This document shows positions 27,318 through 37,026 of a stretch of DNA of 64,000 nucleotides, one piece after another. The number at the start of each line of letters is the position of its first letter. The first letter of the stretch is position 1. Under the pieces are notes generated by a model, which was not told where the DNA came from, searched no databases, and worked only from the letters and a program-made list of their open reading frames with translations. The translations under genes were made by a program, and so were the position numbers. The DNA is taken from positions 1,984,001-2,048,000 of the forward strand of contig JADJGJ010000001.1 in assembly GCA_016708105.1 (NCBI GenBank), read 5' to 3'. Source of the stretch: Crocinitomicaceae bacterium (lineage in GTDB: Bacteria; Bacteroidota; Bacteroidia; Flavobacteriales_D; Crocinitomicaceae).

Positions 27318-27959
27318 TTATCCACGTCTGCGTTCAAGTAACACCATCATCATTAAGGCAAGTAGCATGCGTTCACCATCTCCCGGTTCAAGTTCTTGCA
27401 ACTTATCTAATTTAAATCGGCGACCAAAAAATGATTTCATTTTTGACAATCGTGCCACAGTGGTACCGTCAGGTTTTACTACAATATAACGCGGATTGAA
27501 CATGTAACCGCTGAACAAGCCAAGTAATGGTACTTCACAAAGCAATGCATCAAATACTTTGCTCCATGGATTTTCTTCACGAATAGAATATTCAATTTTT
27601 CCTTCGTTATCAAAAATATCATAATTCGCTTTCCAAAGAGACTTCATTCCCTTTCTTCCCAATTTACCAATCACTTGATCCTGATTATCTGTGAACGAAT
27701 AACACGCGTTAAAATCAATAATTCTGTCAGCTGCAATTTTGTAAATGACGTTGGTTTTATCTTCATTGTCATAAATCTGAATTGCTTCTTTTAGTTTAAA
27801 CATTTTTTGCCTCACGTAGGCCACAAGCGCACCGCTTGCATCATGTGCAAGAAAGTCATTTGAAAACGTAGAAATTTTGAAGGTAAATGTCAGCGGAAAA
27901 TCGTATTCTTTAAATTCTCTTTTTGATTTAAATGAAGAGTCAATTGTTTCAATAGCCAT
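27318..27959 (-). CDS. LURP-one/Tubby-C-like domain protein
   Basis: 213 residues without signal peptide. The succession of strands LTFTFKISTFSNDFLAHDAS, LVAYVRQKMFKLKEAIQIYD and VIYKIAADRIIDFNACYSFT resembles the twelve-stranded barrel of LURP-one-related and phospholipid-scramblase-like proteins (Tubby C-terminal fold). A hydrophobic segment near residue 140-155 (LLCEVPLLGLFSGYMF) could be the buried helix of that fold. The C-terminus is Leu/Met-rich and basic (MLLALMMMVLLERRRG). It precedes a membrane-protein gene by three bases. The fold assignment is tentative and function unknown. Confidence 0.7.
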   Translation of the reverse strand: MAIETIDSSFKSKREFKEYDFPLTFTFKISTFSNDFLAHDASGALVAYVRQKMFKLKEAIQIYDNEDKTNVIYKIAADRIIDFNACYSFTDNQDQVIGKLGRKGMKSLWKANYDIFDNEGKIEYSIREENPWSKVFDALLCEVPLLGLFSGYMFNPRYIVVKPDGTTVARLSKMKSFFGRRFKLDKLQELEPGDGERMLLALMMMVLLERRRG

Positions 27960-27996
27960 GATTTTAATTTTTTATAAAGGTGATAAAATTATTGGG

Positions 27997-29463
27997 TTAA
28001 ATTTCGTTGAAATATTTTTTTGTTTTGATTAGACAACGATCAATCATTGCAAGACAATCATCAATGGTTTTGCGCTTTGTTCTGAATGATAGAATTGCCA
28101 TACGAATAACTTGTTTGCCATTAATTTTGGTAGAACTCAAAAATATTTTTCCGTCGGCATGAATCAGTTCCGTCAATTTTTGATTGAAAGCATCCACATC
28201 TGTTTTAGTTGATGGCCAATAAAAATAACTGACAGATAAATCAGGTTCAGGCCCAAGCCTAAAACCTCGCTCAGCCAGTTTTAATCTGAAATATTGTGTG
28301 AGAATTAATTTTTCATCTAAGCAGGCAATAAACGGTTCAATTCCGTGCATTTGCAACGGGAACCACATGCGTAATCCACGAAAATGTTTTGTCAATTCAG
28401 GTGAAACATCAGCCGGATTTAATGGTAAATCAGGATTTGTTGCATCCTGCATGTAGTTGGCGGTGTAGTGATGAGAATGAAACAAAGCATCTTTATCTTT
28501 CACCAACACAGCACCCAAACCATAAGGTAGAAACAACCCTTTGTGCGGATCAACAACTAAAGAATCAGCTTTTTCAATTCCCCTGAATTTATCTTTTACT
28601 TGATTTGAAAGAATAAAAAATCCACCATAAGCAGCATCTACATGAAACCACATTTGGTGTGAATGTGCAATATCTGCAATTTGATCAAGCGGGTCAACGG
28701 CACCGGTATCCGTTGTGCCGGCTGAAGCTATAATCATAAAGGGGTGCAAGCCTGATTTTTTATCTACTTCAATATGTTTTTTGAGTAGCTCAGCATCAAT
28801 GCGAGAGAATTCATCCAGTTCAAGTTCTCGGATCACGATATCTTCAAGCCCTATAATCCTTAACGCCTTATGAATACAATGATGCACTTGCGGACTCAAA
28901 TAAATGACTGCGTTCTCAATTTTTTCATTTTTAATTCCATGTTTATCTCTTGCCGCAGTAAGCGCAATAAGGTTGGCAATAGAACCACCGGATGTAAGAT
29001 TACCAACAGCTGAAACCGGAAAGTGGAAAACATTTTTCAACCAGTTGATCAGTTCATTTTCAATAGTCACAGCGCCCGGTGAACCAAAATACATGCCCGC
29101 ATATTCATTAGAAACAGCTGCCAAAAAATCACCCAGTGCAGCAGTGTACAAACCGCCGCCAGGTATATAACCAATGTGCCCTCCCGAAGCAGGAATCAAA
29201 CCATGATCAACTACTTCATCAGAATAAATTTTCAAGAGTTGTTCAAGATTTTTTTTCTTGCCATCAATAGCCAACTTTTTTGCATTTGCTTTTGATTTAG
29301 AAAAAGTATTTCTTGAATCCAGTGATTGAATGAAATCACTGCTGTACTCATTCAACTGATTGAGATAAGCTGTGCGTTGGTTTTCTGTTGGCTCAAGTGC
29401 TGACGACGCCTGTTCAAGTGTTTCAAGCTTTGCCAGTAAATCATTCAAAGTATCTTGTTGCAT
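27997..29463 (-). CDS. PLP-dependent amino acid decarboxylase (group II)
   Basis: 488 residues of the aromatic-amino-acid/glutamate decarboxylase superfamily. Key sites: GNLTSGGSIANLIAL (phosphate-binding), SPQVHHCIHKALRIIG, MWFHVDAAYGGFF (PLP-binding Asp) and SLVVDPHKGLFLPYGLGAVLV, where Lys forms the Schiff base. The C-terminal part (VIRMAILSFRTKRKTIDDCL) is typical. Candidate substrates are aromatic amino acids, glutamate or diaminobutyrate; the sequence alone does not decide. It is followed, upstream in coordinates, by a sodium:solute symporter gene on the same strand with a 36-base gap, suggesting substrate uptake coupled to decarboxylation. Confidence 0.9.
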   Translation of the reverse strand: MQQDTLNDLLAKLETLEQASSALEPTENQRTAYLNQLNEYSSDFIQSLDSRNTFSKSKANAKKLAIDGKKKNLEQLLKIYSDEVVDHGLIPASGGHIGYIPGGGLYTAALGDFLAAVSNEYAGMYFGSPGAVTIENELINWLKNVFHFPVSAVGNLTSGGSIANLIALTAARDKHGIKNEKIENAVIYLSPQVHHCIHKALRIIGLEDIVIRELELDEFSRIDAELLKKHIEVDKKSGLHPFMIIASAGTTDTGAVDPLDQIADIAHSHQMWFHVDAAYGGFFILSNQVKDKFRGIEKADSLVVDPHKGLFLPYGLGAVLVKDKDALFHSHHYTANYMQDATNPDLPLNPADVSPELTKHFRGLRMWFPLQMHGIEPFIACLDEKLILTQYFRLKLAERGFRLGPEPDLSVSYFYWPSTKTDVDAFNQKLTELIHADGKIFLSSTKINGKQVIRMAILSFRTKRKTIDDCLAMIDRCLIKTKKYFNEI

Positions 29464-29499
29464 GTGCAGTATAAAAAGGAATGATAAAATTAAGTAGGA

Positions 29500-31002
29500 T
29501 TACGATAATTTTGCGGATGAATTTTTCAACTTATGTGTTGACGAAGAAAAAATAGTCAAACCAATAAACGTGAACAAACCATTCACCAGCAACAATTCAT
29601 AACCAAACGTATATCCCATTAAAATTTCCGCTGAAAAATAGTGGAGCAAAAAAGTACATATAACAGAAATGATGCTGATAACCGGAACCAAATTATCACG
29701 GGTACGAAGCTTGGTGAATAGTCCAAAAACAAATAGTCCAAGCAAAGGCCCGTAGGTGTATGTCGCTGTTGTAAAAATTAAATCAATCACAGCAGTTTTT
29801 GGCAAAAGTTCAGACGCCAGAATGGTGAGAAGTAGCAATACAGCAAAAGAGATATGCACGATGATGCGAACCTTGGTTCTTTTCTTTTCATCATAATTTT
29901 TATTGTCATTTGTCCGTAAAAAATCCAAACAAAATGATGTAGTAAGAGTTGTCAGAACAGAATCAGCACTAGAAAAAGTTGCAGCTGTTAATCCAATAAT
30001 AAAAATCACCGATGCAAAAATTCCCAAATGATTCAGTGCCAAAAAAGGGAAAACCTGATCTGTCACCACCTTCTGTGTTTCAGCATTAATGGGCAGTTGA
30101 ATACCGGCCTGAGCAGAATAAATATAAAGCAAAGCACCTAAAGAAACAAAAAGTAAATTCACAAAAACAAGCACGATACTGAACCAGTATAAATTTTTCT
30201 GCGCCGATCTAAGATCAGGACAACTGAGACTTTTTTGCATCATGTTTTGATCAAGACCTGTCATAACAACAGCAATAAAAGCACCACTTAAAAACTGTTT
30301 TGGAAAAAATGATTTTTCTTGCCAATCCCAGAAAAATATTTTAGACATTTCAGATTGCTGAATTTCAGAGATAGCTTTTCCTAAACTCCAATCAAGTTGA
30401 GAAAGAATAGCTGTGATCGACAACACAACACCACCAAGCAGCAAAGCAGATTGCAAGGTATCAGTCCATACCAAAGTTTTTATTCCACCACGGTAAGTAT
30501 ATAACAGCATGAGTAAAATTATAATGGCCACCGTTAATGGAAACGGAACATTATAATGATCAAATAAAAAGAGTTGTAAAACAGCCGCAGCAAGATACAA
30601 GCGCAGAGCAGCGCCAATTAAACGAGAAATCAGAAAATAAAATGAGCCGGTCATTTGAGCGCTGCGTCCAAAACGCTCTAGTAAATATCCATAGATTGAA
30701 GTCAGATTCAACTTATAATACAGAGGCAATAAAACACGGGCAATTAAAAAATACCCCAGCAAATAACCCAGTACCATTTGCATGTAAGAAAACTTTGCGC
30801 CTTCAACTGTGCCCGGTAGAGAAATAAACGTAACTCCAGAAAGAGAGTCACCAATCATACCAAACGCCACAGCAAACCACGGCGATTTTTTATTCCCTAA
30901 AAAATAGGCGTCATTCCCTGCATTGCGTGATGTAAACAGCGAAATACCGAAGAGAATACCAAAGTATCCAAGTATGGTAAAACCGATGATGGCGGGACTC
31001 AT
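29500..31002 (-). CDS. Sodium:solute symporter (SSS family)
   Basis: 500 residues with about 13 predicted transmembrane helices. The family pattern is visible in the first 100 residues (GNKKSPWFAVAFGMIGDSLSGVTFISLPG) and in the central signature-like segment around GLTAATFSSADSVLTTLTTS, which contains the Na2-site Ser/Thr-rich stretch. SSS transporters bring in amino acids, sugars, nucleosides or choline with Na+. Gene order with the downstream decarboxylase suggests an amino acid or related amine as substrate, which is inference only. Confidence 0.9.
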   Translation of the reverse strand: MSPAIIGFTILGYFGILFGISLFTSRNAGNDAYFLGNKKSPWFAVAFGMIGDSLSGVTFISLPGTVEGAKFSYMQMVLGYLLGYFLIARVLLPLYYKLNLTSIYGYLLERFGRSAQMTGSFYFLISRLIGAALRLYLAAAVLQLFLFDHYNVPFPLTVAIIILLMLLYTYRGGIKTLVWTDTLQSALLLGGVVLSITAILSQLDWSLGKAISEIQQSEMSKIFFWDWQEKSFFPKQFLSGAFIAVVMTGLDQNMMQKSLSCPDLRSAQKNLYWFSIVLVFVNLLFVSLGALLYIYSAQAGIQLPINAETQKVVTDQVFPFLALNHLGIFASVIFIIGLTAATFSSADSVLTTLTTSFCLDFLRTNDNKNYDEKKRTKVRIIVHISFAVLLLLTILASELLPKTAVIDLIFTTATYTYGPLLGLFVFGLFTKLRTRDNLVPVISIISVICTFLLHYFSAEILMGYTFGYELLLVNGLFTFIGLTIFSSSTHKLKNSSAKLS

Positions 31003-31279
31003 AAGATTATTTTATTCGTGCATCAAAAAATACAATACAAAGTAAACGCAAAGCATGCTGGACTTTGCGCAAGCCCAGTAAAATCAATTAACAAACTTTG
31101 CACAATACAGGTAAACAATCAGGCCAATTGATATGAAAAATGCGTGCTTTGTCAAGAATGCGAAAAAGAAAAACTTGAAAAGCAGAAAAAAATAATGAAC
31201 TTTGTATTCGCTTATGAATCTGTTTTAAGAAAACGTGAACATAAGCAAGAAAATAAATTGACAAGCAAAACAGACAATT

Positions 31280-31597
31280 ATGGCATTAGAAGTAACAGAT
31301 GCTAACTACGAAGAGGTAGTTGGAAAAGCAGACAAACCCGTTGTATTAGATTTTTGGGCAGCGTGGTGCGGACCATGTAAAATGATTGCACCTATCATTG
31401 ATGAATTGCACAGTGAATACGCCGGTAAAGCAATTATTGGAAAAGTAGATGTTGATAACAATCCTGGCATTGCCGGAAAATTTGGTATCAGAAACATTCC
31501 TACCGTTGCATTTATCAAAGGTGGACAAGTAGTTGATAAATCTGTTGGTGCTGTTCCAAAAGCACAACTGGCATCTAAATTAGATGCTATATTATAA
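31280..31597 (+). CDS. trxA: Thioredoxin
   Basis: Classical 105-residue cytoplasmic thioredoxin. Active site WCGPC at residues 29-33, buried Asp in VVLDFWAAW, cis-Pro in GIRNIPTVAFIKGG, and the ending GAVPKAQLASKLDAIL. It is a general disulfide reductant acting with thioredoxin reductase, which is not in this window. A strong intrinsic terminator follows directly, so it is monocistronic. Confidence 0.97.
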   Translation: MALEVTDANYEEVVGKADKPVVLDFWAAWCGPCKMIAPIIDELHSEYAGKAIIGKVDVDNNPGIAGKFGIRNIPTVAFIKGGQVVDKSVGAVPKAQLASKLDAIL

Positions 31598-31615
31598 GGA
31601 AAATTATTTCATTTT

Positions 31616-31650
31616 GAAAAAGCCGAGCAGTTATTGTTCGGCTTTTTTTT
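31616..31650 (+). terminator. Intrinsic terminator of trxA
   Basis: Stem AAAAGCCGA pairs with TCGGCTTTT around an 11-base loop (GCAGTTATTGT), followed by a run of nine T. It begins about 20 bases after the stop codon at 31597. Confidence 0.88.
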
Positions 31651-31719
31651 TAATTTTTTAAAGAAGACTTCAATGACTGTAGAGACTTCATGCCAAAACA
31701 AAATGAATTAAATCATACC

Positions 31720-33500
31720 CTAAAAATCAATATCAAGGTTGAAGAGTTTTCTGAATTTATGGAGTGAAGGATTTTCCTCTGCCAGTTTTTCAAAAGTTGA
31801 TTTAGTATCAGTTGAGAAGGATTGTTTTTTCTCTGAGATTTTATAGTTAAAACTTATTTTGTAATTCCGCAACTGACTTCTTAGATGCGCCAAAAGATTT
31901 ACTTTTTCACGCTCAAGATCCAAGGCTTGCGCACTGTTTGCAATATCAAGCGTTATGGCAAATTCTGAATTGAGATGCGGTTCTGAACTGGTGAGCGTTG
32001 CGTACAAACTATCTTTTTTCTCGCGTCGAAGATTTAACGCGTAACCGTTCCATACCGCCATCAAGTCAGTATGCGTGAAGTGCTCAGCCAAATCAGGCAA
32101 CAAAGCAGCTTCATTTTCCATCTGTTTATTTTTTGGCGGATTCAGAATGCTTTTTATTCCAATGGTACGTGCAACAATGTGTTGACCGTTTTGCGTTGTG
32201 TTTTTACGATCAATGCTTGCTTGCGTATTGATTGTTGTGCCAACATTCACTAAAGGTTTTTGCATTGTCTCAGTTGCTCCTATATCCGTATTGGAATTTA
32301 CGGCTACAGTTTTCTCTGCAGGTTTATCTGCTACTTTAACCTGTTGCCCTTCATAAGGGAGAATTTCTATGTTTTTAAAATTTAAGATACTGCCTGTTTT
32401 TTTAATGAAGATAAGATGGATGTAAATTTCATCAGAGAAATTTCAACGATGAGTCGTTTGTTTTTTGCCGACTTGAATTGGATTTCAGCATCGCGCAGCA
32501 AATCTAAACCAACCAATAAAAATTCAGTTTCAGCAGCACTTGCCTGTGCCTGATATTGCGCTTTGATATCAGCCGGAACTTCAAGTAATGAAATAGTGGT
32601 ATCATCTTTACACACCAATAAATTTCTTAGATGTTCAGCCAACCCAATTAAAAATTGTCCGCCGTCAAAACCTTTAGCAAGAATGTCATTATACACTAAT
32701 AAATTGGCCGGAATATTTCCTGAAAGTGCTGCATCAACAATTTTGAAATAATATGCGTAATCCAACACATTCAGATTTTCTAAAACAGATTGGTAAGTAA
32801 CATTTCTATTGCTGTAGGAGACAATCTGATCAAAAATGGAAAGTGCATCACGCATGGCGCCATCTGCCTTTTGCGCAATGATATGCAAAGCCTTTTCTTC
32901 TGCCTGAATATTTTCTTTTGACGCAATGCCCTGCAATTGTTTTACGATATCCGCAATCTGAATTCTATGAAAATCAAAAATCTGACAACGGGACAAAATG
33001 GTAGGAATAATTTTATGTTTCTCTGTAGTAGCTAAAATAAAAACAGCATGTGCCGGCGGCTCTTCCAACGTTTTTAAAAAAGCATTAAACGCCTGCGCTG
33101 AAAGCATGTGAACCTCGTCAATGATGAAGATTTTATGGTTACCAATTTGCGGCGCAATGCGCACCTGATCAATCAAATTCCGGATATCATCAACTGAGTT
33201 ATTTGAAGCAGCATCTAATTCAAGAATATTAAATGAATGTCCTTCATTAAATGATTTGCACGATTCACAGGTATTGCATGGTTCAATATCAGTTGATAAA
33301 TTCAAACAATTGATAGTTTTTGCCAGAATACGGGCGGTGGTAGTCTTACCCACTCCTCTTGAACCGAAAAATAAAAACGCCTGCGCAAGTTGTTTATTCC
33401 GGATAGCATTTTTAAGAGTCACCGTAACTGACCCTTGTCCAACTACAGATTCAAATGTTTGCGGCCGATACTTACGTGCTGATACAACAAAATTACTCAT
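31720..33500 (-). CDS. dnaX: DNA polymerase III gamma/tau subunit, expressed across a -1 frameshift
   Basis: Clamp-loader ATPase. The 0 frame from ATG 33500 encodes 372 residues with Walker A GSRGVGKTT, a Cys zinc site (NC...PCNTCESC), Walker B IFIIDEVHML, SRC motif LSRCQIFDFHRI and the gamma/tau collar domain. It stops (TAA at 32382-32384) 12 bases after a seven-A run. The -1 frame is open through that run and continues without a stop to 31720, encoding 225 more residues typical of a DnaX tau tail (charged linker, then a small helical domain). A -1 slip at A AAA AAA C (32403-32396) would give a ~593-residue tau, the usual size for Bacteroidota DnaX, and a 372-residue gamma. A one-base assembly deletion is the alternative. 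Confidence 0.9.
32396..32403 (-). other. dnaX: Putative programmed -1 frameshift or slippage site in dnaX
   Basis: On the coding strand the sequence is TTA AAA AAA CAG, giving slippery heptamer A AAA AAA. It closely resembles the E. coli dnaX site A AAA AAG. The 0-frame stop follows after CAG GCA GTA TCT. A small hairpin (CCCTT ATG AAGGG) lies about 40 bases downstream, farther than in E. coli. No Shine-Dalgarno-like stimulator is visible upstream. RNA polymerase slippage on seven A, as reported for Thermus dnaX, is also possible. Confidence 0.65.
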
Positions 33501-33516
33501 AACATGTGATGATCAA

Positions 33517-33524
33517 CAAATATA
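33517..33524 (-). promoter_or_regulatory. -7 promoter element for dnaX
   Basis: TATATTTG on the minus strand, 16 bases before the dnaX ATG. The 140 bases between dnaX and the CoA-binding protein gene are otherwise without visible structure. Confidence 0.45.
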
Positions 33525-33667
33525 CATCAAAGGATGCAGTGATAGCGACATGAATTATTAACAAACAAGGGGTGTTATAAAGGGGACTTTTAAGTTAGGC
33601 ACGGGACGCTTCCACCTTTCGGAAACTATACACAGCAATCTACCAAATTTAATTCAAAACATTTTTC

Positions 33668-34039
33668 TCAAAACACCCCCAACCGAAGCATTACCAATGT
33701 ACACGCCTCTTCTGTTTGAATTTGATGCTCTCTGAGTAATTTTTCAAAAGCAGGATTTTCAGCTCCCGGATTGAAAACTACTCTGATCGGTTTGAGTGAC
33801 ATAATATAATCCATCCACTCCGTTTGATTTTTTGCGCTGAGATATAAAGTAACTGTATCCATTGATGTTGGATAAATTTTTTCCTTTGAAATTTCTACTC
33901 CTCTCACCTGCCCGGTTTTATTACCAATGGCAAATACTTCAAATCCGCAATCAAGTAATAAGTGAATGGCCTTATTGGAATATCTTTCAGGATTTGTGCT
34001 TGCGCCCAGTACGAGGACTTTTCTTGTTGATGGAATCAT
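33668..34039 (-). CDS. CoA-binding protein (YccU-like)
   Basis: A 123-residue single Rossmann-like CoA-binding domain: VLVLGASTNPERYSNKAIHLL near the N-terminus, then FEVFAIGNKTGQVRGVEI, TVTLYLSAKNQTEWMDYI and VFNPGAENPAFEKLL. Members of this family bind CoA or NAD-like nucleotides; their physiological role is poorly known. It stands alone on the minus strand, upstream of dnaX. Confidence 0.88.
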   Translation of the reverse strand: MIPSTRKVLVLGASTNPERYSNKAIHLLLDCGFEVFAIGNKTGQVRGVEISKEKIYPTSMDTVTLYLSAKNQTEWMDYIMSLKPIRVVFNPGAENPAFEKLLREHQIQTEEACTLVMLRLGVF

Positions 34040-34056
34040 AGTTTGGTTAATTTTTT

Positions 34057-34092
34057 TTGCGTAGGCGCAGGTCGTGACCTGCGCCTACGCAA
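34057..34092. repeat. Perfect 17-bp inverted repeat
   Basis: TTGCGTAGGCGCAGGTC, two bases GT, then the exact reverse complement. It is preceded on the left by eight T. A degenerate half-copy follows at 34093-34125 (GGCCTGCACCTGCACAATTCG). It lies between divergent genes (33668-34039 and 34270-35508), so it is not a normal 3' terminator. Confidence 0.85.
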
Positions 34093-34269
34093 TTCGTGGC
34101 CTGCACCTGCACAATTCGAATGTCTCAGGGTATATTTATTTCATGTTATAAATATTTTACTAAATTAGTGCAAACTCAATTAAATAGCAGAATTGTCTGG
34201 GAGAATAAAAACTTTACAAGAATTGATTAAGTCTCAAAATTCAGGTTATTTGCAAAAACATAAAACACA

Positions 34270-35508
34270 ATGAAAAAATTATTAAGTTGTATTATGCTCA
34301 CCTTCGGAGCCAGTCAGCTATTTGCCGGCGGTTTCCAGCTCAATGTTCAAAGCGCAAGATCACTAGGTTTGGGAGGTGCTAACACTGGGTTCTCGTGGGG
34401 AACAGAATCAGTATTTTTCAATCCCGGCGGAATGTGCAATCTCAAAGGGCATAATTTTACTTTTGGCGGCTCCTATATTATGCCTCTGGTTTCTTTACAA
34501 ACTCCATCAACTGACAATATCAATCAAACCTCACCTAATTCTACCCCCATTCACTTTTATTATGGCGGAGAAATCATAGAAAATTTATACGCCGGTCTGA
34601 GCATCAACAATCAATTTGGCTCTTCATCATCTTTTGATGACGACTGGGAAGGACGATTTATTGTACAAAATATCTCATTGAAAACATTCACGTTTCAACC
34701 AACAGTAGCTTATAAAATTCATGACTACATCAGCATTGGCGCCGGCTTTATGTACACCACCGGAAATTTTGCGATTGAAAAAGCTGTACCCGTTGGTTCA
34801 ACAGAATTTGATTACGGAAAAGCAAAATTATCAGGGAAAGGCACAACGTACGGATTCAATGTAGGTATCTTTTCAACCCTGCTTGACAATGATCATTACC
34901 GCATTACATTTGGCGCCTCATACCGCAGTGGACAAACCCTTTCACTAAAAAGTGGTCAAGCAGAATTTTCTGATATTCCGGTTTCATTACAAGGCACTTT
35001 CCCAACATCAACTGCTTTTACCGGTGAGTTGAAATTACCATCTGTAATCACAACAGGAATATCTGCACAATATAAAATCAATGATAAAAATAAACTAACT
35101 CTGGTGTATGATTTTAATTACACCGGATGGTCATCTTATGATACGCTTGCATTTGATTTTGACAATACAGACACGCCTGATTCAAAAACTACCAAAGCAT
35201 GGAAAAATACACCAACACATCGTTTTGGACTTGAATACGCGTTGAATGACATGTTCTTTTTTCGCCTAGGTGGATACTACGATATCACTCCAATTCAAGA
35301 TGGGTTCGTGAGTCCTGAACTGCCTGATCAAACTCAATTTGTACCAACTTTTGGATTTGGAATGATGATTAAAGATCACGTTGGTTTTGACATTGCATGG
35401 ATACATCAGGATGCTGAGCGCGAATCAGATTTAACTGATGCAGGATTTACAGCAAAATATCACCGCGTTGCAGATGTAATAACTTTTAGTGCAACTATAA
35501 AATTTTAA
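34270..35508 (+). CDS. OmpP1/FadL-family outer membrane transport protein
   Basis: 412 residues with signal peptide (MKKLLSCIMLTFGASQLFA) and the N-terminal plug motif GGFQLNVQSARSLGLGGANTGFSW, close to the NPA-like hatch of FadL porins (AENPAGM-like segment here SVFFNPGGMCNLKG). The remaining sequence alternates polar and hydrophobic residues as in a 14-stranded barrel and ends in a typical strand (ADVITFSATIKF, terminal Phe). These porins import long-chain fatty acids or other hydrophobic compounds. The next gene starts 10 bases downstream. Confidence 0.92.
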   Translation: MKKLLSCIMLTFGASQLFAGGFQLNVQSARSLGLGGANTGFSWGTESVFFNPGGMCNLKGHNFTFGGSYIMPLVSLQTPSTDNINQTSPNSTPIHFYYGGEIIENLYAGLSINNQFGSSSSFDDDWEGRFIVQNISLKTFTFQPTVAYKIHDYISIGAGFMYTTGNFAIEKAVPVGSTEFDYGKAKLSGKGTTYGFNVGIFSTLLDNDHYRITFGASYRSGQTLSLKSGQAEFSDIPVSLQGTFPTSTAFTGELKLPSVITTGISAQYKINDKNKLTLVYDFNYTGWSSYDTLAFDFDNTDTPDSKTTKAWKNTPTHRFGLEYALNDMFFFRLGGYYDITPIQDGFVSPELPDQTQFVPTFGFGMMIKDHVGFDIAWIHQDAERESDLTDAGFTAKYHRVADVITFSATIKF

Positions 35509-35518
35509 AAAAACGACC

Positions 35519-36910
35519 ATGAAAAATTCACACTATTTATTTATTGCGACAATCATTGCTGGCAGTGTATCATGTCGTAAAACAGAATTTGCAGAAGTAG
35601 AGCGCACAAACGGTGAAGCAGATTTCACCCATTATATTGCCGTTGGAAATTCGCTCACACAAGGATATCAAGACGGTGGTGTATTTGAAGAAGGGCAAGA
35701 AAATTCATACCCTGCTATTATAGCACGACAAATGAATTTGGTGCAAAATGACATGGATGATTTTGAGCAACCAATGTTAAATGCTAACGGTTCAGGCTAT
35801 ATGCATCTTGAATATATCAATGGAGAAATTGAAGTCATTTCACCGGGTGATACCCTTGGTACGCCAACTGAAGAAGACGCATCATGGGCTGACTGGGGCA
35901 CTTCTATGAAATCAATCAAGTATAATAATTTGGGAATTTCAGGCATTACGTTGATGCAATGTGTTGCACTGAATGATGAAGAGATGATTGTAAACAACGG
36001 AATTTTGGGAGGATTTTCATTACAAATTCCACCGTTTATTGATTATGAAGTGCCGGGAAATCCGTTTGCGCGCTTTATGGATTTTGGTGGAAACCCACAT
36101 ATGCTCATTGGCGGAACACCTATTCAATACATTGATCATATACGCAACAGTGAAGCAACTTTTTTCACCAGCTGGCTTGGTGATAATGATGTGTTAGGCT
36201 ACGCTACATCAGGCGGAATACCTACAGAAATTGACGGTACCCTTTTAGGACTTGGTGTAATTCAATATGGAAATCTTTCTGATCCGGTTGCATTTAGACA
36301 GAAATATGATTCTGTACTCACTGCATTCAGTTCAATTGGTGCACAAGGTGTTTGCGCAACAATTCCTGATGTAACGGTAATACCTTACTTCAATACATTT
36401 ACCGTAGCAGGTATCAAAGAAGATTATGGTTATGCAGATGTTTGGATTGAAGAAGGAGATGGCAATGGAGGCGTTGTACAAACGCGTGTTGCAACTGATG
36501 AAGATTTGATTCTACTTACCGCATCTGATGATATTGAAGCAGGCGCAGGAAGCTCAGAAACCAATCCCCTGACCAATGGTCGTGTGCTTGATAAAAATGA
36601 AGTGATTGCTTGTCAAAACAGAACGATTGAATTCAATAATGCCATTAAAGCATCAGCAGCAAGTTTTGGATATCCTGTAGTTGACATGTATGATTTTCTT
36701 GACAGAATAAAACCCGGCATCATGCTTGAAGGCATAGGCATTTCACCTGAATATATTGGCGGTGGCGCTTTTTCATTAGATGGTGTACACCTGAATCCAC
36801 GCGGGTATGCTATAGCAGCCAACGAATTTATCAAGGTGATCAACGAGCATTACGGATCTAACATTCCGCTTGCGCAGATTGGATCTTATCGTGGGGTGAT
36901 TTTTCCGTGA
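35519..36910 (+). CDS. SGNH/GDSL-family hydrolase lipoprotein
   Basis: 463 residues with lipoprotein signal (MKNSHYLFIATIIAGSVSCRK, lipobox GSVSC). Block I is AVGNSLTQGYQDGG (catalytic Ser), block III includes SWLGDNDVLGYA (GxND), and block V is LDGVHLNPRGYAIAANEF (Asp-x-x-His). A large insertion, mainly acidic, lies between blocks III and V. Such proteins are secreted esterases or lipases. The position directly after a FadL-like porin suggests linked uptake and hydrolysis of lipids. Confidence 0.9.
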   Translation: MKNSHYLFIATIIAGSVSCRKTEFAEVERTNGEADFTHYIAVGNSLTQGYQDGGVFEEGQENSYPAIIARQMNLVQNDMDDFEQPMLNANGSGYMHLEYINGEIEVISPGDTLGTPTEEDASWADWGTSMKSIKYNNLGISGITLMQCVALNDEEMIVNNGILGGFSLQIPPFIDYEVPGNPFARFMDFGGNPHMLIGGTPIQYIDHIRNSEATFFTSWLGDNDVLGYATSGGIPTEIDGTLLGLGVIQYGNLSDPVAFRQKYDSVLTAFSSIGAQGVCATIPDVTVIPYFNTFTVAGIKEDYGYADVWIEEGDGNGGVVQTRVATDEDLILLTASDDIEAGAGSSETNPLTNGRVLDKNEVIACQNRTIEFNNAIKASAASFGYPVVDMYDFLDRIKPGIMLEGIGISPEYIGGGAFSLDGVHLNPRGYAIAANEFIKVINEHYGSNIPLAQIGSYRGVIFP

Positions 36911-37026
36911 GAAGTTGAGAGAAAAATAGAATCACCAAATGTATTTTTGTACTGGCAAAAAATACGTGTTGTGGTGTCGGTGAAATAGATTAATGCATTC
37001 TATAGGTTAATTTTTTAAGTGTACCC

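Noticed and set aside
31720..32265. Independent gene of 181 codons downstream of dnaX
   Set aside because: Its frame is open upstream through the seven-A run into dnaX, it has no promoter or ribosome-binding signal, and its sequence fits a tau C-terminal region; it is treated as part of dnaX.
34057..34092. Rho-independent terminator
   Set aside because: The inverted repeat lies between divergent promoters, and the T-run is on the side that does not fit any transcript ending there.
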